A DNA stretch of 64,000 nucleotides from an uncultured Erythrobacter sp. (GTDB lineage Bacteria; Pseudomonadota; Alphaproteobacteria; Sphingomonadales; Sphingomonadaceae): contig NZ_CANLMB010000001.1 in assembly GCF_947492365.1 (NCBI RefSeq), positions 1 to 64,000 of the forward strand, written 5' to 3'. Positions 1 to 8,157 of this stretch are shown in pieces. The stretch's first letter is position 1; the number at the start of each line of letters is the position of its first letter. The position numbers and the translations under genes were made by a program. The notes under the pieces are model-generated. The model did no database searches. It saw nothing but the letters and a program-made list of their open reading frames with translations, and was not told the DNA's origin.

Positions 1-150
1 ACGCGGACACCGCCGATGAGCGGTCTGTCTGCTTAGTCAGGTCGCCACCCAGAAGCGGATCGGCTGGTCACGACCCAATCCGAGACTTTGGCTCCTGAAT
101 TCGCGGGTTCCAAATGCGGACTTGCTCCGCGCCTAACTGGGTCGGAGAAA
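1..150. other. Intergenic stretch with dispersed-repeat-like sequence
   Basis: No gene is visible here. The stretch is rich in short words such as AGCGGTCTGTCTGC, AGCGGATCGG and AATGCGGACTTG. Related words recur near 7790-7950, 16260-16345 and 17000 in this window. This is the look of degraded intergenic repeats found in sphingomonad genomes, an assignment from general impression only. It lies downstream of the leftward catabolic operon. Confidence 0.35.
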
Positions 151-315
151 TCAACCCAAAATCGCAAGAGCAAGATCTGCAGCAAGAAACCCAATAGTCA
201 TCGCTACAACGAGCAGCGCGCCAAGCAATTTCGGCGGCGCTGGAAGGGGCAGATCAAACCACCTACATCCATATCCGATGACAAAAGCGAGGAGAAAGCC
301 GACTGCAGTCGTCAC
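151..315 (-). CDS. Second XapX/DUF1427-like mini membrane protein (54 aa)
   Basis: This short reading frame starts at a GTG that overlaps the stop of the preceding XapX gene (GTGA overlap) and ends at TGA 151-153. It encodes 54 residues forming two hydrophobic helices. Between them is a turn with the PLPAPP signature, and a second segment reads GALLVVAMTIGFLAAD. Its neighbour at 312-536 has the matching pattern (PLPAPPALVGALLVLAMTLG), so the two look like a tandem duplication or a heteromeric pair. DUF1427/XapX proteins have no firmly known function; they often sit beside catabolic genes. The overlap implies translational coupling. The GTG lies inside its own SD-like GGGAGG, so the exact start is uncertain. 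Confidence 0.62.
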   Translation of the reverse strand: MTTAVGFLLAFVIGYGCRWFDLPLPAPPKLLGALLVVAMTIGFLAADLALAILG

Positions 316-536
316 CTCCCGTATCCCCTATTTGTTGGATCATCTGCCAAACCCTCATCGCCAACGTCATTTCCAGTGCGCCGGGCGATCTGCTTGTCTG
401 CGGCCAGATGTCCGAGCGTCATCGCCAGTACAAGAAGAGCGCCAACCAGGGCCGGTGGTGCTGGAAGTGGTATGCCAAACATCCGCGTGGCCGTTCCAAT
501 TGCCAGTGCGAGCACAATTGAAAGCGCAATCTTCAT
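312..536 (-). CDS. XapX domain (DUF1427) small membrane protein
   Basis: A 74-aa protein with an N-terminal hydrophobic helix (residues 1-18), the turn motif GIPLPAPPALVG and a second helix (about 29-46), followed by a short polar C-terminus. This is the normal size and arrangement for XapX/DUF1427 proteins. The family has no established biochemical role; a transport or channel role is a guess from topology. It is the fourth gene of the leftward operon GST, membrane protein, FAH, XapX, XapX2. It starts 49 bp after the FAH stop, and its stop overlaps the next mini-protein. Cotranscription with a GST and an FAH-family hydrolase fits an accessory role in aromatic or ring-cleavage catabolism. Confidence 0.7.
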   Translation of the reverse strand: MKIALSIVLALAIGTATRMFGIPLPAPPALVGALLVLAMTLGHLAADKQIARRTGNDVGDEGLADDPTNRGYGR

Positions 537-585
537 GCGTAGAAATTGTCCCCCGGATAGTGACGCACGGAATGCTGGTTGCGCA

Positions 586-1779
586 TCATTCGACGACCCT
601 CACCACAATATCTCCGAGGTTGCTGGAGCCGTATTCCACAATGTCTCCCGGCTGGAGATAGTGTTTGCTCGCAAGTTCATTGGTGATGAGTGTCCTCCGT
701 GCGACATCCATGAACTCCTCGCTTGCCAGTGGTCCGCCCTGGCCGAGATAAGCCATGATCGCCTCGATGATGTCGCCGCGGGTGGGGGGAGTGAAGATTG
801 TCCCTTCCGAGGTTCCAGACATCAACGTGGCGGACGTGGGGATCGAAGCTTCGGGCATCAGTTTGACGTAGCCGTCGCGATAGAGGAAACGCGGTTCCTT
901 CATGTCACCGAAAGCTTTCTCGACCAGCGACCGGAAGTCGAGCGTCATTTTCCCACCGCGCGCATCCTGACGCGGTGAACCATTGACCGAGGTGGTCATA
1001 CGGACATTCGAGATGAAGGCCTTCCAATCGCTGGGGATGATCAGAAACGGTCCGGTCGGAAAGAAATCAGGGCCGCTCTTCGCATCGCTGAAGCCATGGC
1101 CAGAATCCAGATTATCAGGGTCGGCGAGATTGATCAGTGCATTGCGGTTGGTGAAGTCACCGCAGAGGAAGAAACCCTTCACGGCTTGGTCGAATTCCGC
1201 AGATGAGGTGAGCTCTCGGTCGAAGCGCACGCATAGCTCCACCTCATAATCGAGCAGGATACCGGGATTGGCGCGAACCGTTGTGCGTGCAGGGGAAGCC
1301 GAGCCGAATTTCGGAAACTGGAAGACCGAAGTGCTGTTCGCCTCTTCGGCATGTTCGGGGAAATTCGTGCCTGTCCCAATATGCTGCTCGCCGCCCGGTC
1401 CCGAGGGCAGGAGGTCGGTCATGGCCACGGTAGAGATTGGCAAGCCTTCGAGTCGACCAGAACGAACCGCAGACAGATCGGCTCCGCCAAGTGCCGCGAA
1501 AGGATCGTCCGTTACGGGTGCTCCCAGCTGTTCAAGATCGATGCCTGTTGCGGTTTCGTCGTCCCAGCTCGTGACGAGCATAGTGTGTGTCCCACCATCA
1601 TCGTGCGCGAACTGGGCAAGCGTGATCGCTTCATCGAGTGGGGCCAGCCCCAGTTCGAGCGGCTCCTCCTCGAAGCTCGCCGGATTGTAGCGCGGATCGG
1701 ACGAGGTCGCCCAAGCCGCGAATATGCCAACAGTTGAAAGGGCTACTAGTGCTACCGACCATTTTCCAAATTTGTTCAT
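586..1779 (-). CDS. Fumarylacetoacetate hydrolase family protein with N-terminal signal/anchor
   Basis: A 397-aa protein whose C-terminal two thirds is an FAH-family fold. Expected catalytic and metal residues are visible: His in NFPEH (143), the Glu pair in DYEVEL (179, 181) and Asp in GDFTNR (208). FAH enzymes cleave C-C bonds in acylpyruvates or beta-diketones, or decarboxylate or hydrate related acids, using Mg or Mn. The first 25 or so residues form a hydrophobic segment after MNKFGK that looks like a Sec signal or membrane anchor. That is unusual, because family members are normally cytoplasmic. The start overlaps the upstream membrane-protein gene by 4 bp (ATGA). The substrate is unknown; partnership with the GST suggests a ring-cleavage product. 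Confidence 0.8.
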   Translation of the reverse strand: MNKFGKWSVALVALSTVGIFAAWATSSDPRYNPASFEEEPLELGLAPLDEAITLAQFAHDDGGTHTMLVTSWDDETATGIDLEQLGAPVTDDPFAALGGADLSAVRSGRLEGLPISTVAMTDLLPSGPGGEQHIGTGTNFPEHAEEANSTSVFQFPKFGSASPARTTVRANPGILLDYEVELCVRFDRELTSSAEFDQAVKGFFLCGDFTNRNALINLADPDNLDSGHGFSDAKSGPDFFPTGPFLIIPSDWKAFISNVRMTTSVNGSPRQDARGGKMTLDFRSLVEKAFGDMKEPRFLYRDGYVKLMPEASIPTSATLMSGTSEGTIFTPPTRGDIIEAIMAYLGQGGPLASEEFMDVARRTLITNELASKHYLQPGDIVEYGSSNLGDIVVRVVE

Positions 1780-2213
1780 GAGCGCTTCCTATCACCGGGC
1801 ATTTTCGCAAGCAGCACAAGCGCAATCAGGTAAACCACCGTCAGGATGGAGAAGACGAAGACGTTCTCGTCCATTCTCAGAATCGCGACATGGTGCTCTG
1901 GATCGACGATCGCGCCACCGTAGGAATCCACGGCTATCGTCGCGACCCAGAATCCGGCGAGATTGCAGGCCTGCCAGATTGCGGGAATTCTGAGGTCCCG
2001 GCGTTTATTTTCAGCCGGCCGCCAGATGAAATAGAGGTTCGCCAGTCCCGAAAAGACCATGAACCCCAGCAACCAGGCTAGGTGCAGTCTTGCGTGACCG
2101 ACCCAGCTGGCATTGAAAAGGTGTGAGTGACTGATGTCCCTTATTGCCGGGCCGAAGAACTCCAGTGCGGTGATTGTCAGAAGGATTTGAATAATGCGCA
2201 ATCTGGATGGCAT
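1776..2213 (-). CDS. Small integral membrane protein, unknown function
   Basis: A 145-aa protein with about four hydrophobic helices (near residues 8-25, 45-62, 81-98 and 118-137) and a short basic tail. I do not recognise a named family. Residues such as GHARLHLAWLL in helix 2 and FSGLANLYFIWRP could bind a ligand, but nothing is diagnostic. Its start codon overlaps the GST stop (TGATG), and its stop overlaps the FAH start (ATGA), so the three genes are translationally coupled. A role in substrate passage or anchoring of the exported FAH protein is possible but speculative. Confidence 0.6.
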   Translation of the reverse strand: MPSRLRIIQILLTITALEFFGPAIRDISHSHLFNASWVGHARLHLAWLLGFMVFSGLANLYFIWRPAENKRRDLRIPAIWQACNLAGFWVATIAVDSYGGAIVDPEHHVAILRMDENVFVFSILTVVYLIALVLLAKMPGDRKRS

Positions 2214-3106
2214 CAGATCAGCTCCTCTTTTGGGGCATCCACGTCACTGCCCATTGGCCATTCTTTCCAGGCTGCAAGCGATGCGCCGCTCACTCGTCGG
2301 AAGAAACGGTAGATCGGGGATAGAATGCGAAGTGAGAGCGGCCCATTGTTGATTTCGATCCGAAATGCAGGGCGATCGAGCATCCGGCGATAGTGTTCCC
2401 TGACTGCAGGGTGTCGCTCCAATGGATAGCCCGCAAGGGCGGCGCGATGAATATTGATGAACCAGGCGATGTCGACAACCGTGGGGTGGTCAGTCACCAG
2501 CCATTGGCTGCCGGCCAGGTGTTGCTCAAGCCGCGAGAATGCGTCGCTAAACGCGAGGACAGCCTTGCGCACCTGCGTATTGCTCACTCCATTGAGGGCA
2601 AATTCGCGCCACCATTGAACCTGACGCTTACGATAGGGATCGTCCGGCCCATTGGCGAGATAGACTTCAAGCTCGGCCTCGCTCTTCTCCATCATCTTGC
2701 GCGGCGCAAGAAAACCCATGGTGATCGCGCGTAAATGGTCATGCAATGCGCTTTCGAGCTCCAGCAGTTCGAGCGCGGCCTGCCTTTCGCTCTCCCCTGA
2801 TGGAATCCAGCTTTCCTCGCTTGGATAACGATCTTCGAGATATGTGAGGATGTCGTTGCTCTCGATGTGGACATCGCCATCGTCGATCAGCACCGGCACA
2901 ACGCCGCGCGGGTTGATGCCAAGATACCATGGCGTCGTGTGCTCTAGCTTCTTGAGATCGATTTCACGCGACCGATAGGGCAGCCCCTTTTCCCGTAGCA
3001 GGATGCGCACTTTCTGCGAGCAACTGCTCTGGGAGAAGTTGAGCAGGTGCAGGCCCTCCCACCCAAGCACCTCCTTTGTCTGCAGCTGTGCCGGATCAAG
3101 CAACAC
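2213..3106 (-). CDS. Glutathione S-transferase family protein
   Basis: A 297-aa GST-type protein. The N-terminal thioredoxin fold carries the active-site segment NFSQSSCSQKVRILLREKG, then PRGVVPVLIDDG with the cis-proline loop, and ESNDILTYLEDRYP, the glutathione gamma-Glu binding Glu-Ser pair. The C-terminal all-helical domain follows. I chose GTG 3106-3104 as start because GGAG lies 8 bases upstream and the domain begins just after. A longer reading frame would run back to the divergent tetR start. Within the operon it precedes an FAH-family gene, a pairing seen in gentisate and homogentisate degradation (isomerase plus hydrolase). The isomerase role is therefore plausible, though a thiolytic or ether-cleaving GST is equally possible. 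Confidence 0.82.
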   Translation of the reverse strand: MLLDPAQLQTKEVLGWEGLHLLNFSQSSCSQKVRILLREKGLPYRSREIDLKKLEHTTPWYLGINPRGVVPVLIDDGDVHIESNDILTYLEDRYPSEESWIPSGESERQAALELLELESALHDHLRAITMGFLAPRKMMEKSEAELEVYLANGPDDPYRKRQVQWWREFALNGVSNTQVRKAVLAFSDAFSRLEQHLAGSQWLVTDHPTVVDIAWFINIHRAALAGYPLERHPAVREHYRRMLDRPAFRIEINNGPLSLRILSPIYRFFRRVSGASLAAWKEWPMGSDVDAPKEELI

Positions 3107-3200
3107 GTTCCGTTCTCCATTTCGGGTCCGCGATCTGGCGAATCCAACAAATTTGACACATGTTATAAAAATGCTATTTAAAGGCACATGTCAAGGCGAG
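3107..3200. promoter_or_regulatory. Divergent promoter/operator between GST operon and tetR
   Basis: Two TTGACA hexamers face each other: TTGACA at 3153-3158 on the + strand and TGTCAA at 3189-3194 (TTGACA on the - strand). Each is followed by a CATGT or TGTG word. The + strand hexamer is 16 bases from TATTTA (3175-3180). That would put the transcription start almost on the tetR ATG (3188), so a leaderless or very short leader mRNA is likely. The inverted arrangement is a natural site for TetR autoregulation and control of both directions. The inverted repeat is imperfect, and binding is inferred. Confidence 0.5.
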
Positions 3201-3829
3201 AAGAAGCGAAAGAATTCAACCGCGCCCGCATTCGTGCGGCGGCCGAGGAGATCATCCGGACTGAGGGCATGGAAAAACTCACCATGCGGCGGCTGGCCGA
3301 GCAGGCCGATGTCAGCCTGCGCACACCGTACAATCTGTTCGGCTCCAAAACCGACGTCCTGATCTCGCTGATGGAGGAGGCGGAGTTCGAGCTGTCGCCA
3401 CTCGGCGCGGGCGAAGAGAATCTCACGATTATTGAACAGCTGTTCGGCTCGCTCGACCGGATCGAGGCGTTCTTCGAAAGCGATGAAGATTACTTCCGCG
3501 GCATCTACGCCAGCATCATGACCTCCGATCACCCGGAGGCGCGCGAAACAGCGGTCTCGCGCAGCGTCGGACTGGCGTGCGTCCGTCTGCAGCAAGCCGC
3601 TGAAAACAGCGAGCTGGTCCCCGGCACTGATACAGACAGCCTTGGCAGACATCTCGCTATTCAGCTGTTGGCTGTGTTGGGGATGTGGGGGTCGGGATTT
3701 TTCTCCAACCGCGAGAGTATCGCGCAGGTTCGCCAGAGCTGGTGCGCGGCGCTGCTTCAGCATTGCAGCGAGACATCGCGCCCCTTGATCACCGCCGCCT
3801 ATCGCGCCGCCATTGAAACGAAAGGCTGA
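3188..3829 (+). CDS. TetR/AcrR family transcriptional regulator
   Basis: A 213-aa regulator with a classic TetR N-terminal HTH: RIRAAAEEIIRTEG, then MRRLAEQADVSLRTPYNLFGSK with the recognition helix around residues 45-55. A variable ligand-binding domain follows. It is divergent from the GST/FAH operon and lies 3 bp upstream of the DAPG-hydrolase-like gene, so it probably represses both directions until a substrate or intermediate binds. The ATG at 3188 has only a weak AAAGG close to it, consistent with the leaderless promoter proposed. The ligand is unknown. Confidence 0.88.
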   Translation: MSRREEAKEFNRARIRAAAEEIIRTEGMEKLTMRRLAEQADVSLRTPYNLFGSKTDVLISLMEEAEFELSPLGAGEENLTIIEQLFGSLDRIEAFFESDEDYFRGIYASIMTSDHPEARETAVSRSVGLACVRLQQAAENSELVPGTDTDSLGRHLAIQLLAVLGMWGSGFFSNRESIAQVRQSWCAALLQHCSETSRPLITAAYRAAIETKG

Positions 3830-3832
3830 AGC

Positions 3833-4654
3833 ATGACCCAGCGCCTGCTTGGATATTCGGAGCAAGAACTTGCACAAAGCCCCTATGCACGCTTCTTCAA
3901 CCCCGAGCTCGATCCGCTTCAGCCGCAAGTCGCCGAAGCCCTGTTGGTCGGGCCGCAGGCGCATGAGCTGTTTGCACCGGCCACGGATGCCTCCACGATG
4001 ATCGAACCAGGGTATTGGCCGGTGGAAACAGGCTATGCACGCCCACCAGACGGCTCCATCCGGGTCTTCTGCCTCACCAAAATGCCGCGTGTTACTCCGC
4101 AGATGTGGGACTGGTGGTTTGGCTGGCACGGCTGCGAAGCGCAGCGTTACAAGCTGTGGCACCCCAAGGCACACGTCAATGCTCAGTGGGCCGATGGTCG
4201 CAGCGACGAGAGCTATATCGGCCGTGTTTCGCACATTACCGAATATCTCGGCCCAAAACTCGTGAAAGGGGCGATTGGCTTCGTGTCTCCTTCGGTCATG
4301 GGTTTCGATGAAGCCCGGCTGGCGAAGCAGGGCGAAGTCGCTATCTGTGCACGGGTCGGCCTGCCGGGCGCTCCGCTCAAGGCCGGATGGTTGCTGCACC
4401 AGCTGCGCCCAGTCGAAGGCGGGAGCGAGATGCGCTCGCGCATGTGGATGGGCGGTGAAAACGTTGCTCTGGGTGACAATCCCGGCGCATTGGGTCGCGG
4501 GTTTGCCAAGGGGTTGCGCCCCATCGCAGGCAAGCTCCTGCCATCCCCAGCGGATCTCCTCGTCCACAACGCGCAGGAAATGGCCCATCTGGCAGGCTTC
4601 CTGCCCGAACTGTTTGAGGAGTTCGGTGCTGCCTATCGGGAGCGGCAGGCATGA
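3833..4654 (+). CDS. DAPG hydrolase (PhlG)-like zinc C-C hydrolase
   Basis: A 273-aa protein with the segments KMPRVTPQMWDWWFGWHG (83-100) and RYKLWHPKAH (105-114). I recognise these as the signature of the PhlG-type DAPG hydrolase domain. PhlG hydrolyses 2,4-diacetylphloroglucinol to the monoacetyl compound plus acetate with a metal ion. Candidate ligands here are His110/His114, Glu137 and the C-terminal HxxxE pair His245/Glu249 (HNAQE), the arrangement expected of the family. No signal peptide is seen, so it should be cytoplasmic. Its stop overlaps the next start (ATGA). The true substrate may be another acylated polyketide-like phenol or 1,3-dione. Confidence 0.78.
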   Translation: MTQRLLGYSEQELAQSPYARFFNPELDPLQPQVAEALLVGPQAHELFAPATDASTMIEPGYWPVETGYARPPDGSIRVFCLTKMPRVTPQMWDWWFGWHGCEAQRYKLWHPKAHVNAQWADGRSDESYIGRVSHITEYLGPKLVKGAIGFVSPSVMGFDEARLAKQGEVAICARVGLPGAPLKAGWLLHQLRPVEGGSEMRSRMWMGGENVALGDNPGALGRGFAKGLRPIAGKLLPSPADLLVHNAQEMAHLAGFLPELFEEFGAAYRERQA

Positions 4655-6003
4655 AACGACCCAAGGGCAAAGGACGCATATGGCGGCGCGGAGAACAGGG
4701 GTTCGACAAGGCGGTCCTTGCCACCAGTTTCAATGCCCGCGATTCCGGTGCGCGCCCGGACCTGCTGGTCGAAGCAAATTCGGCGGAGGATGTGCAGTCG
4801 GCACTGTTGCAGGCACGCGAGAAAGGCTGGCAAGTCAGCATCGTATCCGGCGGGCATAGCTGGGCGCAGAACCATCTTCGCGAAGGCGGTTTGCTGCTGA
4901 GCATGGCGCGGATCAACCAGATCGAAATCGATCCGCAAGCTGGCATCGCCAAGGTGGGGCCGGGCTGTTGGGGCCTCGACCTCGACTGCGCGCTCAAAAA
5001 GCACAAGCTGTTTTTCCCGATCGCTCATGCCCCCGATGTCGCGCTAGGCGGCTTCCTGCTCCAAGGCGGCTTTGGTTGGGGCAGTCGCGATTTGGGGCTG
5101 GCAACGCAGAGCGTGATCGGCATCGATCTCGTTCTCGCCGACGGCAGCCGCATCCATGCCAGCAAGAGCGAGAACGCGGACATCTTCTGGGCCGCGCGCG
5201 GATCGGGACCGGGCTTTTTTGCTGTCGTTCTGCGCTATCACCTGCGCCTGCATCCGCGGCCGAAATTCACCGGCATGAAGGTACAGGTGTTCCGGCAGGA
5301 ACATCTCGACGATGTGTTCCGCTGGGCCGATGATGTCGGGGCCAGCGTCGCGCGCTCGGTTGAGTTTCAGATGTTGATCACGCCCAAGGCGATGGGTATT
5401 TTCAAGCCGGGGATAGAGGTTTTTGCGCCGGTCCTTGCCAATAGCTGGAAAAAAGCACGCGAAGCGGTTCGCTTCATCAACGACAGCCCGATCCGGAAGC
5501 TCGCCAGTTTTACAACCCCGCTCATTCCATCGAGCACCAGCATCCTCTCGCAGACCGCAAACATCACCCACTTCCCGCCCGATGTGCGCTGGTGCGCGGA
5601 CAATATCTGGACCGATGCGCCGATTGACGACCTGCTGCACGGCCTGAATGCCATTGCTGATACTATGCCGCCTGCTCCAAGCCATGCTCTGTGGCTCAAC
5701 TGGCATCCGCCCAGGGAACGGCCTGACATGGCGTTCTCGCTCGAGGCCAATCGCTATCTCGCGGCATATGGCGAGTGGAAGCACGCTGCGGACGATCACA
5801 AATATGAGAACTGGGCGACCGAACGCATGACAGCGATGCAGGACCACGCGGTTGGCATTCAGCTTGCGGACGAAAATCTCGGCAAGCGCCCCGCGCGCTT
5901 CATGAAGGATGAGAATTTGGCCCGACTCGATAGCTTGCGCGCCAAATACGATCCCTCAGGGATGTTCAGGCCATGGATGGGCCGCCCGGATCAAGCGAAC
6001 TGA
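4651..6003 (+). CDS. FAD-linked oxidoreductase, berberine-bridge-like (PCMH fold)
   Basis: A 450-aa flavoprotein. The FAD-binding PCMH domain spans about residues 30-205, with VSGGHSW, whose His is the usual covalent FAD attachment site, and GGFLLQGGFGWGSRDLGLA. A substrate domain follows, and the BBE-like C-terminus ends YDPSGMFRPW. The partner cysteine of bicovalent family members is not obvious, so attachment may be mono-covalent. Such enzymes oxidise alcohols, sugars or phenolic side chains and pass electrons to O2. It is coupled by a 4-bp overlap to the PhlG-like gene and sits 1 bp before the sulfatase gene. This points to a three-step unit controlled by the TetR. Confidence 0.85.
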   Translation: MKRPKGKGRIWRRGEQGFDKAVLATSFNARDSGARPDLLVEANSAEDVQSALLQAREKGWQVSIVSGGHSWAQNHLREGGLLLSMARINQIEIDPQAGIAKVGPGCWGLDLDCALKKHKLFFPIAHAPDVALGGFLLQGGFGWGSRDLGLATQSVIGIDLVLADGSRIHASKSENADIFWAARGSGPGFFAVVLRYHLRLHPRPKFTGMKVQVFRQEHLDDVFRWADDVGASVARSVEFQMLITPKAMGIFKPGIEVFAPVLANSWKKAREAVRFINDSPIRKLASFTTPLIPSSTSILSQTANITHFPPDVRWCADNIWTDAPIDDLLHGLNAIADTMPPAPSHALWLNWHPPRERPDMAFSLEANRYLAAYGEWKHAADDHKYENWATERMTAMQDHAVGIQLADENLGKRPARFMKDENLARLDSLRAKYDPSGMFRPWMGRPDQAN

Positions 6004-6004
6004 T

Positions 6005-7756
6005 ATGCCGCGCATTTCCCGCAGGACCGTAATGGGGGGCGCTGCGCTGGGGGCTTTGGGCGCAGCTGGTTATGGTCTGGGCTGGTTCACTCCCAAGGAA
6101 GCGCCCGGGACGCGCGGGGTGAATCGTGATGCGCCCGTTCCCAAGGGCCGCAAGGACCTCAACCTGCTGGTGATCATGGTGGATCAGGAACGGTCATGGG
6201 AAACGCTTCCCACGAGCCTCGATCTGCCCAATCATCGCCGGATTGCCGAGCGCGGCACCTATTTCTCAGGCCTGCAAGTGACCTCTCCGCTGTGCACGCC
6301 CTCTCGTTCAGTCTTCTGGACCGGTCAGCACGTTCAGCACACTGGCGTGCAGGACAATACCAATGTGCCGCTGATGGGCAGGCCGCTCGATCCGGCCATC
6401 CCGACCCTTGGTCACATGCTGCGCGATGCTGGCTACTACACGGCCTACAAGGGCAAATGGCACTTGCACGAATTGCCGCAGGATGAAGCCTGGGAAGGCG
6501 CTGCCGACCGCCCCGATGCGCTCGAAGCCTATGGCTATTCCGACTACGGTTGGGGGCCGGAACTGATCGACTCCCAAGCTGGCTGGAAGTTCGATGGCCG
6601 GATAGCGGGCGACGCCGCAAAATGGCTGACCGGCAAATCGCGCAATTTAGAGCAGCCATGGGCGCTGACGGTCAGCTTCGTCAATCCGCACGACATCATG
6701 TTCCTCGATGCAACCGGCGAGCAGGCGACGACACGGGTGCAAAACACCTTGCCGGGACCGGTCCTGCCGATACCCGACGATCCGCTTTACCAGATTGCCA
6801 AGGTTGCCGACCTGCCGCGCGATTTCAAACCTGGCGGCTACCAAGGACAGCTTCCCGCGCAGGCTGACTACGATACCTACATGGACTATTTTTACGGATC
6901 CATGCCGCATGACAATGTCGAAGCGTGGATCAGGTTCTCTCAATACTACTACAACTGCATCCGCGACGTAGACCGGCATCTGGGCACGGTGCTCGACGCG
7001 TTGGAGAGCAGTGGTCAGGCCGACAGGACGATCATTGTGCTGACGTCCGACCATGGAGAAATGGGCGGCGTGCATGGCCTGCGGCAAAAGGGCCCGTGGA
7101 TGTTCCGCGAGAACCTCAATGTGCCGCTGGTGATCTCCCATCCGGATTCGCGAACGCCAAGAACAAATGATGGGCTCGTTTCTGCCGTTGATTTCACACC
7201 AACCATACAGGGGCTGGTCGGCATTGAAGAACAGATAGTCAGGGATCGCTATGCGGCGATCAGCGGCCTGGACATGTCGCAAGAACTGGCGAGCGGTTCG
7301 ACCGAACGCAGCCACTCAGTCAAAGGCGCGCTGGTCACCTACAGCGTTAGCCATCATGCGGACCCTGACTTTGCCAAATCCGTTTTCGAGAACCAGAAGA
7401 TCGATTCTGCCATTGGCAGGTTCGGCAACAGCGTCGGCGCTGGTCTGACACCAGATTTCAGCGCCCGCAGCTTCATGCGCGGCGTGGTGACCGACGACTA
7501 CAAACTCGCGCGCTATTTCTCTCCGCGTGAACACCATGTGCCGCGAACGCTCGAAGAGTTGAAGGCGCGCAACGATCTCGAAGTCTTCGACCTGAAACAG
7601 GACCCGGGCGAGACCCGCAACCTGGCCGCATCGGAAGCGGTTCCGGATGAGGTGCTCGAAGATCTAAACACGAAACTGAACGCGCTCATCGATACTGAAG
7701 TCGGACCAGACGACGGGCGAGACATGCCGGGGCCGGGGTTCTACTGGAAGGGCTAA
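6005..7756 (+). CDS. Tat-exported arylsulfatase-family sulfatase
   Basis: A 583-aa sulfatase starting one base after the upstream stop. The N-terminus has a twin-arginine signal (SRRTVMGGAALGALGAAGYG), so export of the folded protein is expected. The sulfatase signature CTPSR is at 97-101, where Cys97 would be converted to formylglycine. The first metal site appears as MVDQE (58-62), a variation on the usual DD. HDIMFLD and TSDHGEMGGVHG supply the second metal cluster and catalytic His. The C-terminal half carries FDLKQDPGETRNLA, typical of the family. No sulfatase-maturing enzyme is seen in the window. It would remove sulfate from the substrate in the periplasm before import. Confidence 0.88.
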   Translation: MPRISRRTVMGGAALGALGAAGYGLGWFTPKEAPGTRGVNRDAPVPKGRKDLNLLVIMVDQERSWETLPTSLDLPNHRRIAERGTYFSGLQVTSPLCTPSRSVFWTGQHVQHTGVQDNTNVPLMGRPLDPAIPTLGHMLRDAGYYTAYKGKWHLHELPQDEAWEGAADRPDALEAYGYSDYGWGPELIDSQAGWKFDGRIAGDAAKWLTGKSRNLEQPWALTVSFVNPHDIMFLDATGEQATTRVQNTLPGPVLPIPDDPLYQIAKVADLPRDFKPGGYQGQLPAQADYDTYMDYFYGSMPHDNVEAWIRFSQYYYNCIRDVDRHLGTVLDALESSGQADRTIIVLTSDHGEMGGVHGLRQKGPWMFRENLNVPLVISHPDSRTPRTNDGLVSAVDFTPTIQGLVGIEEQIVRDRYAAISGLDMSQELASGSTERSHSVKGALVTYSVSHHADPDFAKSVFENQKIDSAIGRFGNSVGAGLTPDFSARSFMRGVVTDDYKLARYFSPREHHVPRTLEELKARNDLEVFDLKQDPGETRNLAASEAVPDEVLEDLNTKLNALIDTEVGPDDGRDMPGPGFYWKG

Positions 7757-8157
7757 TCTTTAGCTCCATCGCCTAGTTCAAATGCGGGTGACGTTTCCCG
7801 AAAGCAGTCTGTCAGCAAACACCTCCAATTGCAGACATTGAACGGTGACTGGAAGTGGGCCGGTTGCGGAATGTCTGCTCATTGGGCTGTGAGCGCGAAG
7901 AGCCGCCATTCCGCTAACGACCCCATGAGCGGTCATTTCCAAACGTACCGAAGCCCCAAATTGACGGCGATGACCACATAGTTGGCATGTGGCCTCTGGT
8001 TCGGTGCGTATCTTGCGAGGTTCAGTCGATAAATCTCGGTGATTTCGCCGCATGGAGCCGCCTGCAGCAAAACCAACACCGGTTAGCTATTCTATCCTTA
8101 TTGAAGCACCTGGTTAGCCGTGTAGCGATCTCAAGCTGAGAAGTTTGGAGAGCGACT
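7757..8157. other. 401-bp intergenic region: repeats, possible gene remnant, LysR site
   Basis: No intact gene is convincing here. From 7790 to 7950 there are repeat-like words (GGAATGTCTGCTCATTGGG, GAGCGGTCATTTCC). On the minus strand a short open stretch (about 8072-7933) ends in residues NLGLRYVWK before TGA 7935-7933. That resembles the last strand of an outer-membrane barrel and could be a decayed remnant; the support is weak. The right end carries the LysR-type operator at 8081-8103 and the leader of the transporter gene. Confidence 0.35.
8081..8103 (+). promoter_or_regulatory. LysR-type operator, copy A (transporter operon)
   Basis: A site reading GGTTAGCTATTCTATCC followed by TTATTG. 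The reverse complement of 15215-15237, beside the lysR gene, reads GGATAGCTATTCTAACC followed by TTATTG. The two agree at 21 of 23 positions. The core has dyad symmetry (GG-TAG ... CTA-CC), as expected of a LysR recognition site. A further half-like word GGTTAGC starts 31 bp downstream (8112), about three helical turns away. The position 55-77 bp upstream of the TTG start suits an activator site. Binding itself is inferred. Confidence 0.68.

Noticed and set aside
88..978. Long plus-strand reading frame opposite the XapX and FAH genes
   Set aside because: It is antisense to genes with clear family motifs, has low-complexity composition and no SD; it is a shadow frame.
3191..4588. Long minus-strand frame opposite tetR and the PhlG-like gene
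   Set aside because: Both plus-strand genes have strong family evidence, and the antisense frame has no recognisable domain.
7778..8053. Minus-strand 91-codon frame in the 401-bp gap
   Set aside because: It mostly translates repeat-like sequence, with no SD and no domain. A different minus-strand frame may be a barrel remnant but is too short to call.
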